Of a stretch of 64,000 nt of DNA, positions 17,708 through 26,730 are shown one piece after another. Each line of letters begins with the position of its first letter. Position 1 is the first letter of the stretch. Under the pieces are notes generated by a model, which was not told where the DNA came from, ran no database searches, and saw only the letters and a list, made by a program, of their open reading frames with translations. The position numbers and the translations under genes were made by a program. The DNA is from WLMZ01 sp037139095 (lineage in GTDB: Bacteria > Actinomycetota > Acidimicrobiia > Acidimicrobiales > Ilumatobacteraceae). The stretch is taken from contig JBAXHD010000009.1 of assembly GCA_037139095.1 (NCBI GenBank), forward strand, positions 19,138-83,137, written 5' to 3'.

Positions 17708-18460
17708 GTGACCACCAACGCCGCGCTTGCAGCTGCCGCAACTCTCGTTGCATTGGCTTTTGCGCTCAGCACGCTCGATCGGTGGCTTCGACGTTCTCGC
17801 CTGCACGAACTGGCGTGGACCGTTTCTCTAGCGATGTTCGCCGTGGGTGCCCTGGCCTTGTGGTGGGCCGAATCTCACGGCTGGGGCACGGCCACGTTCC
17901 GACTGTTCTTCCTTACGGGGGCCGTGCTCAACGTGCCGTGGTTGGCGCTGGGCACCGTGTACCTGTTGCTCGGACCCGCATGGGGAAACCGCATTCGCAC
18001 GTGGCTCATCGCGCTCTCGGGCGTCGCCACCGGGGTCGTGCTCACTGCGCCAACACGGGCCGCCGTCTCGGGTCACGATCTTCCTCAGGGCAGCGAAATC
18101 TTTGGCGTGGCGCCCCGCGTCTTCGCTGCCGTGGGGTCGGGCGTGTCGGCCTTGGTCATCATCTTCGGCGCATTGTGGTCTGCGTGGCGGGTGATGCGTG
18201 GCCGTGCGCCCGTTGTGGCCACAGGTGCTCAACGAACGGTGTCGCAGCCAAAACGTTTGGCGCTGGGCAATGTGCTCATCGCAGCCGGCACGTTGGTGCT
18301 TTCAGCCAGCGGCACAGTTGCAGGTCGGCTCGGCAAAGATCGAGCCTTTGCGCTCACGCTGCTAGTGGGCATCTGCATTCTGTTCGCTGGATTCTTGGTG
18401 GCCAGCGGTGGCGCAAGCCGACGCGTTGGCCTGGCCGCATCACAGCAGCGAGCGGCGTAG
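17708..18460 (+). CDS. Polytopic membrane protein of unknown function
   Basis: About 250 residues from the GTG at 17708; a start at 17684 (GTG) would add eight residues. Six or seven hydrophobic helices are visible, with no soluble domain longer than about 30 residues. Basic loops (RWLRRSR, GNRIRTW, SQPKRLA) suggest alternating topology. No family is recognised. It diverges from rex and shares the intergenic region that contains the Rex operator, so Rex control is possible. Its 3' end overlaps the convergent acyl-CoA ligase gene by 21 bases. Confidence 0.65.
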   Translation: MTTNAALAAAATLVALAFALSTLDRWLRRSRLHELAWTVSLAMFAVGALALWWAESHGWGTATFRLFFLTGAVLNVPWLALGTVYLLLGPAWGNRIRTWLIALSGVATGVVLTAPTRAAVSGHDLPQGSEIFGVAPRVFAAVGSGVSALVIIFGALWSAWRVMRGRAPVVATGAQRTVSQPKRLALGNVLIAAGTLVLSASGTVAGRLGKDRAFALTLLVGICILFAGFLVASGGASRRVGLAASQQRAA

Positions 18461-19927
18461 CAACTTTCCGCTGATGTTGCGCGGCAACTGGTCGACGAAG
18501 AGCACCTTGGTGGGGCACTTGTATCGAGCAAGTTCGCCGTTGCAGTAGGCAATGAGTTCGTCTTCGTCGAGATGCACGCCGGGTTCGGGAACGATGAATG
18601 CCTTTACGGCTTCGCCAGTGTGGGGATGCGGCACGCCGATGACACCAACTTGGGCAACCCCAGTGTGGGACAGCAACGCTTCTTCGACCTCGGCAGGAAA
18701 CACGTTGAACCCGCTGACGATGATGAGGTCTTTGGCGCGATCGACGAGATACACGAAACCGTCGCTGTCGGTGGTGCCGATGTCGCCGGTGCGCAGCCAA
18801 CCATCGTCGGTGAGCACTTTGGCGGTGCCTTCGGGGTCATCGAGATACCCCTGAAACACGTTGGGGCCCGACACCCAGATCTCGCCCGTGTCGCCGTCGA
18901 GAGCGTCTTCGCCAAACTCATCGACAATGCGCATGTGCACGCCGTCGATGACCTTGCCCACTGAGCCGGGCCGACGGCCGCCTTCGCCTGAAGAGGTGAC
19001 AATGGGAGATGCTTCGGTGAGGCCGTAGCCCTCGGCCAACTTGACCCCGAAGCGCTCGTCGAGCAGCCGCATCGCCTCTTCGGGCATCTTCGCAGCGCCG
19101 GTGAACGCTGTGCGGACGCTGGCAAATGCATCGCTGGGCGCATCGACCATCGAGAAGTCGACCCACATTGGCGGTGCGCCGGGCACAACGGTGACCTTGC
19201 GGTCGCGGATGGTCTCGAGCGCAGTGGTGGGGTCGAAACGCTGAACGAGCACGGCCGTAGCGCCAACCGCCAACGAAATACCGAGCACCACGTTGAGGCC
19301 CATGATGTGAAACATCGGGAGCACGGCGTAGACGATGTCGCAAGCTTGGATTGAGTCGTCGGTGCCAACGACCTGTTGGATATTCGAGAGCAGGTTTGCG
19401 TGGCTCAGCATGGCGGCGCGTGGTGAGCCTGCCGTGCCGCTGGTGAACATGAGCACCGCAAGGTGATCGTCGGCGACATCGACCACGGGCACGGGTGTCG
19501 AGCCGATGAGGTCGGTGAGCGTTACGGCATCGTCGATGTCGTGGCCCTCGGTGGCGATAACCCGTTGGACCAGCGGCACCTGAGCCCGGTCGATGCTGCG
19601 CCACGCGTTGACGGCTGCGGGGCCAATGATGACCGTGGATGCGCCGACCGTGACGAGTTCGCGGGTGAGTTCTGGGGCTGGGCTCGATGGGTTGAGCGGA
19701 ACGGCAACTGCACCGATGCCCACGATCGCAAGGTACGAGACCACGAAGAAACGGCTGTTGCCAACGATGAGGGCAACGCGGTCACCTTGTTGCACACCGA
19801 GTTCGGTGAGGCCGCCGCGCAGACCAGCGACCTGATCGACAAGAGTGCCGTAGGTGGTGGCGCGGTTACGACTGATGATCGCTACTTGTTCGGACGGATG
19901 CCCGTTGATGATGTTTGCCAGATTCAC
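18440..19927 (-). CDS. Acyl-CoA synthetase / AMP-dependent ligase
   Basis: 495 residues. Adenylate-forming enzyme (ANL superfamily): P-loop-like A3 motif MFTSGTAGSPRAAMLSH, A5 GYGLTEASPIV, A7/A8 GWLRTGDIG...VDRAKDLIIVSGFNVFP, and the A10 catalytic lysine in NISGKLLRR. It should activate a carboxylic or fatty acid to the acyl-CoA via an acyl-AMP. Length matches medium/long-chain acyl-CoA ligases. Specificity cannot be read. Confidence 0.9.
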   Translation of the reverse strand: MNLANIINGHPSEQVAIISRNRATTYGTLVDQVAGLRGGLTELGVQQGDRVALIVGNSRFFVVSYLAIVGIGAVAVPLNPSSPAPELTRELVTVGASTVIIGPAAVNAWRSIDRAQVPLVQRVIATEGHDIDDAVTLTDLIGSTPVPVVDVADDHLAVLMFTSGTAGSPRAAMLSHANLLSNIQQVVGTDDSIQACDIVYAVLPMFHIMGLNVVLGISLAVGATAVLVQRFDPTTALETIRDRKVTVVPGAPPMWVDFSMVDAPSDAFASVRTAFTGAAKMPEEAMRLLDERFGVKLAEGYGLTEASPIVTSSGEGGRRPGSVGKVIDGVHMRIVDEFGEDALDGDTGEIWVSGPNVFQGYLDDPEGTAKVLTDDGWLRTGDIGTTDSDGFVYLVDRAKDLIIVSGFNVFPAEVEEALLSHTGVAQVGVIGVPHPHTGEAVKAFIVPEPGVHLDEDELIAYCNGELARYKCPTKVLFVDQLPRNISGKLLRRSLL

Positions 19928-19973
19928 AGGCTTGTACCCCCGGCCGTGAATGTTAGCGCCCGACGCAGCAGGG

Positions 19974-20057
19974 CTAGAGCCGAAGGAGCGACAACGTACC
20001 GGCGACGAGAATCACCAAGAGCAATAGGCCAAGGGCGAGCGTTGTGGCGGGGCGCAT
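19974..20057 (-). CDS. Candidate 27-residue single-span membrane peptide
   Basis: An ATG at 20057 opens a 27-codon frame that is almost wholly hydrophobic (LALGLLLLVILVAGTLSLL) and ends with RL before TAG. It starts nine bases after the SAM hydroxide adenosyltransferase stop on the same strand. No Shine-Dalgarno is apparent, so translation would rely on coupling. No homologue is known to me; it may be a real micro-protein or chance. Confidence 0.3.
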   Translation of the reverse strand: MRPATTLALGLLLLVILVAGTLSLLRL

Positions 20058-20066
20058 GCGGCAACG

Positions 20067-20951
20067 CTAACGGTTGATTCGCAGGTTCACCGGCATTGAG
20101 AGCCCAGGGCTGCCGATGGTGTCGTTGCCCTCGACGGGCTCAAGCACCACTTGGTCGGACGACCCAATGCTGAGTTCTAGTGCGGCTGAGCGGCGGTCGA
20201 GACACAGCGCCAGCATGCCGTATGAGTCGGTGACAAGACCAACAGTGCCCATACCGAGCTCGGCAAAATTGGGCGACATGGTGGCGACACGCGTGGTTGG
20301 TACACCGTTGAGTTCGCCGACGGTGACCTTGATGCGATCGCCCAGATGAGCGACATCGGCTGGGCCGACGTTGAGTTGGCAGTTGCCGAATCGGTCGACC
20401 CACAGAACCTCGGTGACGAGCGCGTTGCCCTCGTTGCGTGGCAGCGGGATGACGCCTGGGATGAGCAACTCAGCGTCGATTGGGTCGCCGAGTTCGTACA
20501 GATCGACGCCGTTGCAGAGGTGCGCCGCGGCAGGAGCGAAGATGTCGCGGCCGGCAAACGTGGCGCCAGGTGCCACCAATTGGTAGGCCTCGTTCGAGAG
20601 CACCACGGCCCGACCCGCGCCACCTGCCATTGCCACCGCTGGCGCTAACAGACCGTTGTTGGGTCCGATCAAGACGCCTTCGCCATCGCCAACTTCGACG
20701 GCGATAGCCAAACGGTTGGTACCAACGCCAGGATCGACAACCGCCAGCACGATTCCTGATGGCACATACGAGATGGCTCGGGCGAGGGTGAGTGACCCAG
20801 CGCGTACATCGAACGGGGGCACCTCGTGGGTGATGTCGATGACGGTGACATGGTTGGCGAGATCGCGCACGACGCTCTTGACGACCCCGACGAACTCATC
20901 GACCGTGCCGTAGTCGGTAAGGAATGAGATGGTGTCGTAGCGGCGGGCCAT
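20067..20951 (-). CDS. SAM hydroxide adenosyltransferase family protein
   Basis: 294 residues of the DUF62/SAM-dependent chlorinase-fluorinase fold. Landmarks are FLTDYGTVDEFVGVVK, DITHEVPPFDVRAGSLTLARAI, AVVDPGVGTNR, GPNNGLLAPA and VDRFGNCQLNV. Characterised bacterial members hydrolyse S-adenosylmethionine to adenosine and methionine rather than halogenate it. I cannot find a halide-specific feature, so hydroxide adenosyltransferase is the default call. Physiological role is unsettled. Confidence 0.87.
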   Translation of the reverse strand: MARRYDTISFLTDYGTVDEFVGVVKSVVRDLANHVTVIDITHEVPPFDVRAGSLTLARAISYVPSGIVLAVVDPGVGTNRLAIAVEVGDGEGVLIGPNNGLLAPAVAMAGGAGRAVVLSNEAYQLVAPGATFAGRDIFAPAAAHLCNGVDLYELGDPIDAELLIPGVIPLPRNEGNALVTEVLWVDRFGNCQLNVGPADVAHLGDRIKVTVGELNGVPTTRVATMSPNFAELGMGTVGLVTDSYGMLALCLDRRSAALELSIGSSDQVVLEPVEGNDTIGSPGLSMPVNLRINR

Positions 20952-21008
20952 GCGAGCGAGGTTACCGCTCAGCTGATGTGAGGCTGCTGGCGAACCGAGA
21001 AACGACTT

Positions 21009-21041
21009 GGGCTGGTGTCAACCCCCCGACGACACCAGCCC
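21009..21041. terminator. Strong inverted repeat, possible terminator
   Basis: GGGCTGGTGTC (21009-21019) pairs perfectly with GACACCAGCCC (21031-21041) across an 11-base C-rich loop. No long T-run follows on either strand, so it could be a terminator for proC transcripts or an RNA structure in the leader of the 20951 gene. Confidence 0.45.
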
Positions 21042-21128
21042 CAGTCGGCGCTTCCCATGAGGGAGCGTCTCTCGCTTGCTTGCGCAATGGAGGTCTTGAG
21101 AACCTCTGAACGAGACAATAGACCGAAG

Positions 21129-21206
21129 ATGTCGCGTGAGAAAAGGGTCACACCAAAGAAAAGACAAAAACTTTACGTACACCGTTTTCGGAAAGTACCT
21201 GCGTAG
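21129..21206 (+). CDS. Candidate 25-residue highly basic peptide
   Basis: ATG at 21129 opens a 25-residue frame (MSREKRVTPKKRQKLYVHRF, then RKVPA) that is nearly half Lys/Arg/His and uses A-rich codons unlike its neighbours. Size and charge resemble tiny ribosomal proteins such as mycobacterial bS22, which is encoded near proC, but the residue pattern does not match well and here the ORF is convergent with proC. No clear Shine-Dalgarno. Confidence 0.25.
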   Translation: MSREKRVTPKKRQKLYVHRFRKVPA

Positions 21207-21278
21207 GGCACTGTCGGCTGACTTTGGGCCGGGTCAGAGAGTCTCGCACCGTGATTGCTCGAAGCAGCAAGGCGTGTG

Positions 21279-22079
21279 TTACCTCGCTGGGCGACCGAGT
21301 TCGCGGCTGCGCTCGGTGGCGGCGACCACAGCCGATTGCATCGCCGCACGCACCGCGAGATCTTCGAGCACCTTCAGACCCGCAGCCGTTGTGCCGCCGG
21401 GTGATGTGACCATTGCGCGCAACTGCGCCGGGTTGCCGCGCTGACTGAGCATGGCTGCAGAGCCAAGGAATAGTTGGCTGACCAATGCCTCTGATGCGGG
21501 TCGGCTGAGCCCGTTCAATACGCCCGCGTCGATGAGCGCTTCAGCGATGAGGAACAAGAACGCGGGACCGCTGCCAACGAGCCCGGTGATGGCGTCGAGC
21601 TGATACTCGGGAACGATCTCGACGGTGCCCACCGCAGTGAGGATGCTTGTGGCCCATTCGATATCGGCGGCGCTAGCCGCAGAACCACCGGCCATGCCAG
21701 CCGCGCCAAGGCCAACAAGTGCTGGCGTATTGGGCATTGAGCGAATAACTGCCACGCTTGGGCCGGCCGCCGCCTCAAGTGTTGCGAGTGAAACGCCGGC
21801 GGCGATGGACAACAAGCGTGTCGCTCCGGCGCCAGTTGCTGCCGCAGCTGCTGCTGGTGCGTCAGGTGGCTTCACCGCGATGACGGCAGCAGCACATGGC
21901 GGCACGGTGTCAACAACACTGGCGCCCGGAAACTGTTGCGACAACCGTTCGCGTTGTTCGGGCAGCACCTCGACGATGGCGAGATCGGAGGCTTGTATCC
22001 AGCCCGACGAAATGAGGCCGCCCACGAGCGCGATTCCCATGTTGCCGCCACCGATAACTGCGAGTGCGTGTGTCTTCAT
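21279..22079 (-). CDS. proC: Pyrroline-5-carboxylate reductase
   Basis: 266 residues from the ATG at 22079, which has AGG nine bases upstream. Final step of proline synthesis: NAD(P)H-dependent reduction of pyrroline-5-carboxylate. The nucleotide-binding motif is AVIGGGNMGIALVGGL; the C-terminal signature GLVGSGPAFLFLIAEALIDAGV...SQLFLGSA...LRAMVTSPGGTTAAGL is typical of ProC. Single gene, with spacer on both sides. Confidence 0.95.
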   Translation of the reverse strand: MKTHALAVIGGGNMGIALVGGLISSGWIQASDLAIVEVLPEQRERLSQQFPGASVVDTVPPCAAAVIAVKPPDAPAAAAAATGAGATRLLSIAAGVSLATLEAAAGPSVAVIRSMPNTPALVGLGAAGMAGGSAASAADIEWATSILTAVGTVEIVPEYQLDAITGLVGSGPAFLFLIAEALIDAGVLNGLSRPASEALVSQLFLGSAAMLSQRGNPAQLRAMVTSPGGTTAAGLKVLEDLAVRAAMQSAVVAATERSRELGRPAR

Positions 22080-22247
22080 GGCGCACAACCTATTCGTTCG
22101 TCACGCGTAGTTCAGCGAGCATTGATTGGTTGCCCACAGCACAGTTGCCGGCGTGGGCACCACAATCGTCTTCCCCGATCAGGCCCACGCCGGCGTTCGA
22201 CTGGGTGCCTTGTGTTGAGCGCTGGGGAAAACGGCTACCCGATTGGG

Positions 22248-23453
22248 TTACGAGACTGCGCCGCTTGTGCGCAGCGCGCCGATGGCAGCGGGGTCGCAAC
22301 CGAGTTCGGCGAGTAACTCATCGGTGTGCTGACCAAGCGTTGGCGCGCCACCGCTGAGCGCCGCGGGCGTGCCGCTGAACTGCGCCGGATGCCTGGGCTG
22401 GCGCAGGCGTCCGGCCGTTGGGTGCACCGAGTCTTCGAGCAGACCAATCGCTTGCACATGGGCATCGCTGGACAGCGCGGCGGGCGACAGCACCACGCCT
22501 GCTGGAACCTTGTGCGCTTCGAAGCGAGCCATCACTTCGGCGGTGGTCATCGTTGCGGCTGCCGCGCGTACGCGCAGCATGATCTCGTTGACTAACGCAA
22601 CGTTGGTGCGTCGAGCCACGATCCCGGCGACGCGCGGATCGTCGTAGCCATCTACGTCGAGAGCGCGGCACATACCCGCGAAGTCAGCATCAGAGGTGGG
22701 AGTGCAGATGCCCCATCCATCGGAGAACCGAAACGGCTTGAACGTGCCCGTGAAGCTCGAGGGCATGCTCGAGTCTGAGTCGAGCATCACCTCGTTGCCC
22801 GCCGCATCGGCCCACAAGAACGACACCACCGAGTCGAGCATCGAGAGCTCAACATGTTGGCCGTGGTCGCCGCGCTCACGCGCAAACAGCGCGGCGGTGA
22901 TTGCCTGCACGGCATACATCGCCGTGATCTTGTCGGCGGCTACTTGTTGTAAGAAGCGTGGCTCGCCGGTTTCGGCGTCGGCCTGACTGGCACCCAATCC
23001 GCCGTAGGCCTGGATGACGGTGTCGTAGGCGCCCTTGGCGGCGTAGGGACCGGTGGGTCCAAAGCCAGAGAGTGATACGTAGATCAGGTCGGTGCGATCT
23101 CCGCGCACCGCGTCGTAACCAAGGCCGAGTTTGTCCATCACGCCAGGCCGAAAGTTTTGGATGACAACGTCGGCTTGGTCAATGAGTCGCCGCGCGATGT
23201 CGCGGCCTTGCTCGCTGTCGAGGTCGATGGCAATCGAGCGCTTGCCGCGGTTGCAGGTTTGAAACAGCGCCGACATGCCGCCAACTGAGACGCCGATCCA
23301 GCGAGCGATGTCGCCGAAGCCCGGTCGTTCGACCTTGACCACCGACGCGCCTTGGTCACCGAGCAGCGCGGCCGCGTAGGGGCCGGTGAGCGCAATGGAG
23401 AAGTCGACGATGCGGATGCCTCGCATTGGCCCAGTAGAGGTAGGGGTGGTCAT
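22248..23453 (-). CDS. Class III (CaiB/BaiF) CoA transferase
   Basis: 401 residues. Starts TSTGPMRGIRIVDFSIALTGPYAA, typical of family III CoA transferases, with VVKVERPGFGD and VIQNFRPGVMDKLGLGYDA. The catalytic aspartate is expected in the QQVAADKITAMYA segment. Moves CoA between carboxylic acids; donor and acceptor are unknown. Its ATG overlaps the stop of the upstream SDR gene by four bases, so the two are coupled. Confidence 0.9.
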   Translation of the reverse strand: MTTPTSTGPMRGIRIVDFSIALTGPYAAALLGDQGASVVKVERPGFGDIARWIGVSVGGMSALFQTCNRGKRSIAIDLDSEQGRDIARRLIDQADVVIQNFRPGVMDKLGLGYDAVRGDRTDLIYVSLSGFGPTGPYAAKGAYDTVIQAYGGLGASQADAETGEPRFLQQVAADKITAMYAVQAITAALFARERGDHGQHVELSMLDSVVSFLWADAAGNEVMLDSDSSMPSSFTGTFKPFRFSDGWGICTPTSDADFAGMCRALDVDGYDDPRVAGIVARRTNVALVNEIMLRVRAAAATMTTAEVMARFEAHKVPAGVVLSPAALSSDAHVQAIGLLEDSVHPTAGRLRQPRHPAQFSGTPAALSGGAPTLGQHTDELLAELGCDPAAIGALRTSGAVS

Positions 23454-24595
23454 TCGGCAAACTCCTTTTGTGAGCGTGGCCGGCCGCCGGGACCGCTATA
23501 GGCAAGGCCATAGCCGGGTGCTCGTCGGGGTTCGCCGGTTGGCGTAAGCGCTGAGGCAACTTGAGCTGCTGTGGCTGACATCGATGAACGCACACCTGAC
23601 CATGCGTCGATCAGGGCATCTTCGGCCGCGTAGTCGAAGGGATCGGTGAGCACCGTTTCTTCGACGCCACCGGGCTCGGGCCGGTGTTCGGCGAGCCAAC
23701 GTGCTGTGAGGCCAACCGCTGTGCGGGCGGGCACCACATCGGCGTAACCGAGATCGTTCACGATGCGCCCTAGGTCGAGCACTCGATGAGTATTGGCCGG
23801 TTGAGTAAGCATCGGCAGCGCCGGGGTAGCGAACTCAAATGGCATCGAAACGATTTCGATGTCGTGATGAAGTTCGGCGCAAATCAGCTCGATCACTTGG
23901 CGCACGGTGAGCACTTCGGTGTCGCCAACGTTGAAGATCTTGCCGGCGGCCGCATCGGGCTTGTCGATGGCAAGTAACAGCGCCTCGGCGAGGTTCTCGG
24001 TGTAGCCGTGGTGGTGCAGGGTCAGGCCGTCGTCGGCCACGATGATGCGTCGTCGACCATCGAGCACGCGGCGCACAACGCACCACTCGCGCGGTGCAAG
24101 TTGGTACGGGCCATACACATATGGGTAGCGCACATGTGCGGCGTGAGGGTGCGCTTCGAACACGGCTTGTTCGGTGCGCACAATGCGAAAGCCCTTTTCG
24201 TCCTCCTCGGCAACCGCAACCGTTGCAGCGTCTTCGGCGGTTGGCACCGGCAGGCCACGAGGCTCGAACGACCACGGGTTCATCCAACCTCGATAGGCGG
24301 GGACTCCACCGACCGACAAGAAGCGTCCGGTGCGTCCGACCATCAGCTCGGCGATGCGTCGCAGCCTGCCGTACATCACGATGGTCGCATCGAAGGTTTG
24401 ACCATCGAGCGCCGCGGTGAGCGATTCGATGTTGTAGGGGTCGGCGTGAATGTGCGCGACTTCGGCGGGCGTTTCGTCGTGCTCGTGGATGCCGCGATGC
24501 AGGATGGTGACATGATGCCCGCGGGCCACGAGGCCACGAACCAGCGGTAGCCCTGTGGGTCCGGTACCGCCAATGACCAGTACTCGTTCGCCCAT
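23450..24595 (-). CDS. NAD-dependent epimerase/dehydratase (SDR)
   Basis: 381 residues from the ATG at 24595, which places the Rossmann motif VLVIGGTGPTGLPLVRGL at the start; an upstream TTG would add 16 charged residues and run close to the preceding gene. Atypical or extended SDR with YPYVYGPYQLAPREW in the Tyr-x3-Lys region (the lysine is not obvious). The C-terminal ~60 residues after LTDPFDYAAEDALIDAW are unusual for the family. Coupled to the CoA transferase; probably acts on a CoA-linked or sugar substrate, which cannot be decided here. Confidence 0.8.
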   Translation of the reverse strand: MGERVLVIGGTGPTGLPLVRGLVARGHHVTILHRGIHEHDETPAEVAHIHADPYNIESLTAALDGQTFDATIVMYGRLRRIAELMVGRTGRFLSVGGVPAYRGWMNPWSFEPRGLPVPTAEDAATVAVAEEDEKGFRIVRTEQAVFEAHPHAAHVRYPYVYGPYQLAPREWCVVRRVLDGRRRIIVADDGLTLHHHGYTENLAEALLLAIDKPDAAAGKIFNVGDTEVLTVRQVIELICAELHHDIEIVSMPFEFATPALPMLTQPANTHRVLDLGRIVNDLGYADVVPARTAVGLTARWLAEHRPEPGGVEETVLTDPFDYAAEDALIDAWSGVRSSMSATAAQVASALTPTGEPRRAPGYGLAYSGPGGRPRSQKEFAE

Positions 24596-24617
24596 GGTCG
24601 AGACAGTAGTGCGGCGT

Positions 24618-25076
24618 TTACGCGAATCGGCTGGCGAACCCAATGCGCAGCAAGCCGTGGAAGCATTGCTCGGTGGTGGCGTACAACGAGCCGATCACGC
24701 GGTCGAGTTCGCTTTCGCTGAGGGCCACCAGCGGAAGATCGCCGCGTAGGAACACAGCGTCTTCGACTCCGATCGCGAAGTGCAACCCGACGAGTCGTTC
24801 GTTGCGGCGCAGCAGGTTTTCGAACACGGCTTCGATGTTCTCTTCGGGTGCCGGCATCACGTATGCCTCGTAGCGAAGCGTGCGCTGACCGAGCGTGAGC
24901 CACACAGTGGTGAACTCTTTTTCTTCGCCGCGCATGCGCACGTACCAGCGAGTGTCGTCGCCGTCGCCGCGGTCGATAGCCACGATGGCTGGGTTCACAA
25001 CAGCAAAACCTGCGAGCCATTCGTCGATATGGCGCTCGATGACCGCCAGTGATGAATTGTCGTACAAGTTGGTCAT
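24618..25076 (-). CDS. YbjN-family protein
   Basis: 152 residues. Resembles the YbjN / type-III-secretion-chaperone-like fold: DTRWYVRMRGEEKEFTTVWLTLGQRTLRYEAYVMPAPEEN then LLRRNERLVGLHFAIGVEDAVFLRGDLPL. Such a protein follows mshA in mycobacteria (Rv0487), and here it is nine bases downstream of the mshA-like gene, supporting orthology. Molecular function is unknown. Confidence 0.82.
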   Translation of the reverse strand: MTNLYDNSSLAVIERHIDEWLAGFAVVNPAIVAIDRGDGDDTRWYVRMRGEEKEFTTVWLTLGQRTLRYEAYVMPAPEENIEAVFENLLRRNERLVGLHFAIGVEDAVFLRGDLPLVALSESELDRVIGSLYATTEQCFHGLLRIGFASRFA

Positions 25077-25085
25077 GAGCCGACC

Positions 25086-26297
25086 TTACGAACAGGCCAC
25101 GAGTTCGCGCACGGCGAGATCTGAGTAGAGCCGGCGCAGGCGAGCAGCCGCGAAGCTCCAGGTGTAGCGACGGGCCCGCTCTGCGGCTCGCACGCTCATC
25201 GACGCGGCAAGCGCTGGATCGTTGAGAATCGAGGCGATGCGCTGAGCGAAGTGCGATGGGTCGCGGCCTGACACGAGGTAGCCCGTGAGGCCGTCGTCGA
25301 CCAGAGTGAGCAGACCGCCGACTGCGCTGGCGACAACTGGCGTGCCGCATGCGGCCGCCTCGAGTGCCACGAGTCCGAAGCTCTCGCTGCGGCTGGGGAC
25401 CACGACCACATCGGCGGCGCGGTAGTACGTAGACAAAATGTGGTGCGGCTGCGGCTCGACGAAGCGAACTTGATCGCGTACACCGAGCTGGTCGATGAGC
25501 GCCATGATGCGGGCCACTTCGCTGCCGCCTTCGAGACCGCTAGCGCCACCGACCACGAGCAGCACTGCATCGGGCCGGCGAAGTTCGGCAAGGGCGCGTA
25601 CGGCAACATCGAGTCCCTTGAGGGGCTGCAGGCGTCCGACAAACAACAGCAATGGTCCGGCGGCAAGATCGAGCGCTCGGCGTGCGCCGCTCTTCTCGCC
25701 GGGTGCGAAGAACGCATGCTCAACACCCGGAGCCACGATCTCAATACGACCCTGAGGGTTTCCGTAAAGGCGCCGAAACTGGCTCTCTTCTTCGGTGCAG
25801 CTGACGCAGATTGCGTCGGCACAGTTGATGATCTCGGCTTCGGCGCGCTCACGCAATGCGGGTTCGGGATCGCCGCCTTCGGCCTTCACCCGAGCCAAGG
25901 TGTGAAAGGTGCTCACGAACGGCAACTCGAGTTCGTGCTTCACGCGGTGCGCCACGAGGCCGCTGAGCCAATAGTTGGCATGCACGACATCGACACCGGG
26001 TCCGTTGCGGATGTGCTCGATGACTGCATCGCCGAACTCGTCGACCACATGGGGGAGATCTTCTTTAGCGAGATCGAACGGGCCAGCGGGCAGATGCACA
26101 ACGCGATGACCGGGCTCTATTTGAACGACCTCGGGTAGGCCTGGCCGCGACGCCCGGGTGTAGGTGGTGCAGTCAACGCCCGCTTGTGCCAGCGCCGAGA
26201 CCAACTCGCGCACGTACACGTTCATTCCGCCACTATCGCCTGAGCCGGGCTGGGCTAACGGCGACGTGTGAAGAGAGAGGACGGCAACCCTTTGCAC
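25086..26297 (-). CDS. mshA: MshA-like D-inositol-3-phosphate glycosyltransferase
   Basis: 403 residues, GT-B fold family 4. The N-terminus VAVLSLHTSPLAQPGSGDSG then GMNVYVRELVSAL is the hallmark of MshA, which joins GlcNAc to inositol-3-phosphate in the first committed step of mycothiol synthesis. The C-terminal nucleotide-sugar site VVPSRSESFGLVALEAAACGTPVVAS with the E(x7)E motif is intact. GTG start at 26297. The downstream YbjN gene matches the mycobacterial arrangement. A related glycosyltransferase with another acceptor cannot be excluded. Confidence 0.85.
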   Translation of the reverse strand: MQRVAVLSLHTSPLAQPGSGDSGGMNVYVRELVSALAQAGVDCTTYTRASRPGLPEVVQIEPGHRVVHLPAGPFDLAKEDLPHVVDEFGDAVIEHIRNGPGVDVVHANYWLSGLVAHRVKHELELPFVSTFHTLARVKAEGGDPEPALRERAEAEIINCADAICVSCTEEESQFRRLYGNPQGRIEIVAPGVEHAFFAPGEKSGARRALDLAAGPLLLFVGRLQPLKGLDVAVRALAELRRPDAVLLVVGGASGLEGGSEVARIMALIDQLGVRDQVRFVEPQPHHILSTYYRAADVVVVPSRSESFGLVALEAAACGTPVVASAVGGLLTLVDDGLTGYLVSGRDPSHFAQRIASILNDPALAASMSVRAAERARRYTWSFAAARLRRLYSDLAVRELVACS

Positions 26298-26334
26298 AGG
26301 TCTAAAACCCTACCGAGTTGGTCGGCATTTCGGG

Positions 26335-26730
26335 CTACCGCGATTGCGCGACGAAACTCTCGTACACATTGAGCAGGGCTTGCTTTTGCTCTGGTGTCAA
26401 CAATTGGTCGGTGCCGATGGCCTCGCGCACGCCAACCACAGTGTTGAGATCGTCGGGCAGGATGCCCGCCCGCACATACAGCGACTCGACCGAGATCTTG
26501 AGTGCCTTGGCGATCTGCTGCAGAATCTCGGCCGAAGGGCGCCGGAGGCCGCGCTCGATCTGCGACAGATAGGTGTTCGAGACACTGGCTACATCGGCCA
26601 GTCCACGCACCGACATCCGTGCTGTTTCACGCTGATTGCGGATGAACTCGCCAACCTCGGCGAGACGGCTACCAAGTTCGTCGCGTAGTGCAGGCCGGGC
26701 CTCGGGAGCGGTGCTAGACGATGGCTTCAC
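26335..26730 (-). CDS. XRE-family helix-turn-helix regulator
   Basis: 131 residues. Cro/CI-type HTH at about residues 28-85: IRNQRETARMSVRGLADVAS, SNTYLSQIERGLRRPSAEIL, then ALKISVESLYVRAGIL. The C-terminal tail contains LTPEQKQALLNVYESF, a helix. It starts at a GTG overlapping the RsiG-like stop codon by four bases, so the two are co-translated. Target genes unknown; neighbouring mshA starts 37 bases downstream. Confidence 0.85.
   Translation of the reverse strand: MKPSSSTAPEARPALRDELGSRLAEVGEFIRNQRETARMSVRGLADVASVSNTYLSQIERGLRRPSAEILQQIAKALKISVESLYVRAGILPDDLNTVVGVREAIGTDQLLTPEQKQALLNVYESFVAQSR

Larger units (their letters stand above)
20952..21278. other. Intergenic region with hairpin and AT-rich island
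   Basis: 327 bases between the SAM hydroxide adenosyltransferase and proC genes. It contains an 11-bp perfect stem (21009-21041), a 5-bp stem (21090-21106) and a markedly A-rich plus-strand stretch (about 21138-21175) that carries a 25-codon basic ORF (21129-21206). No tRNA or known RNA family is recognised. It may hold the proC terminator and the promoter for the gene at 20951. Confidence 0.5.

Noticed and set aside
20067..20951. SAM-dependent halogenase
   Set aside because: No halide-pocket feature could be identified and most bacterial relatives are hydroxide adenosyltransferases.
21129..21206. Ribosomal protein bS22
   Set aside because: Position near proC and charge are suggestive, but the residue pattern and the orientation do not match; kept only as an unassigned candidate.
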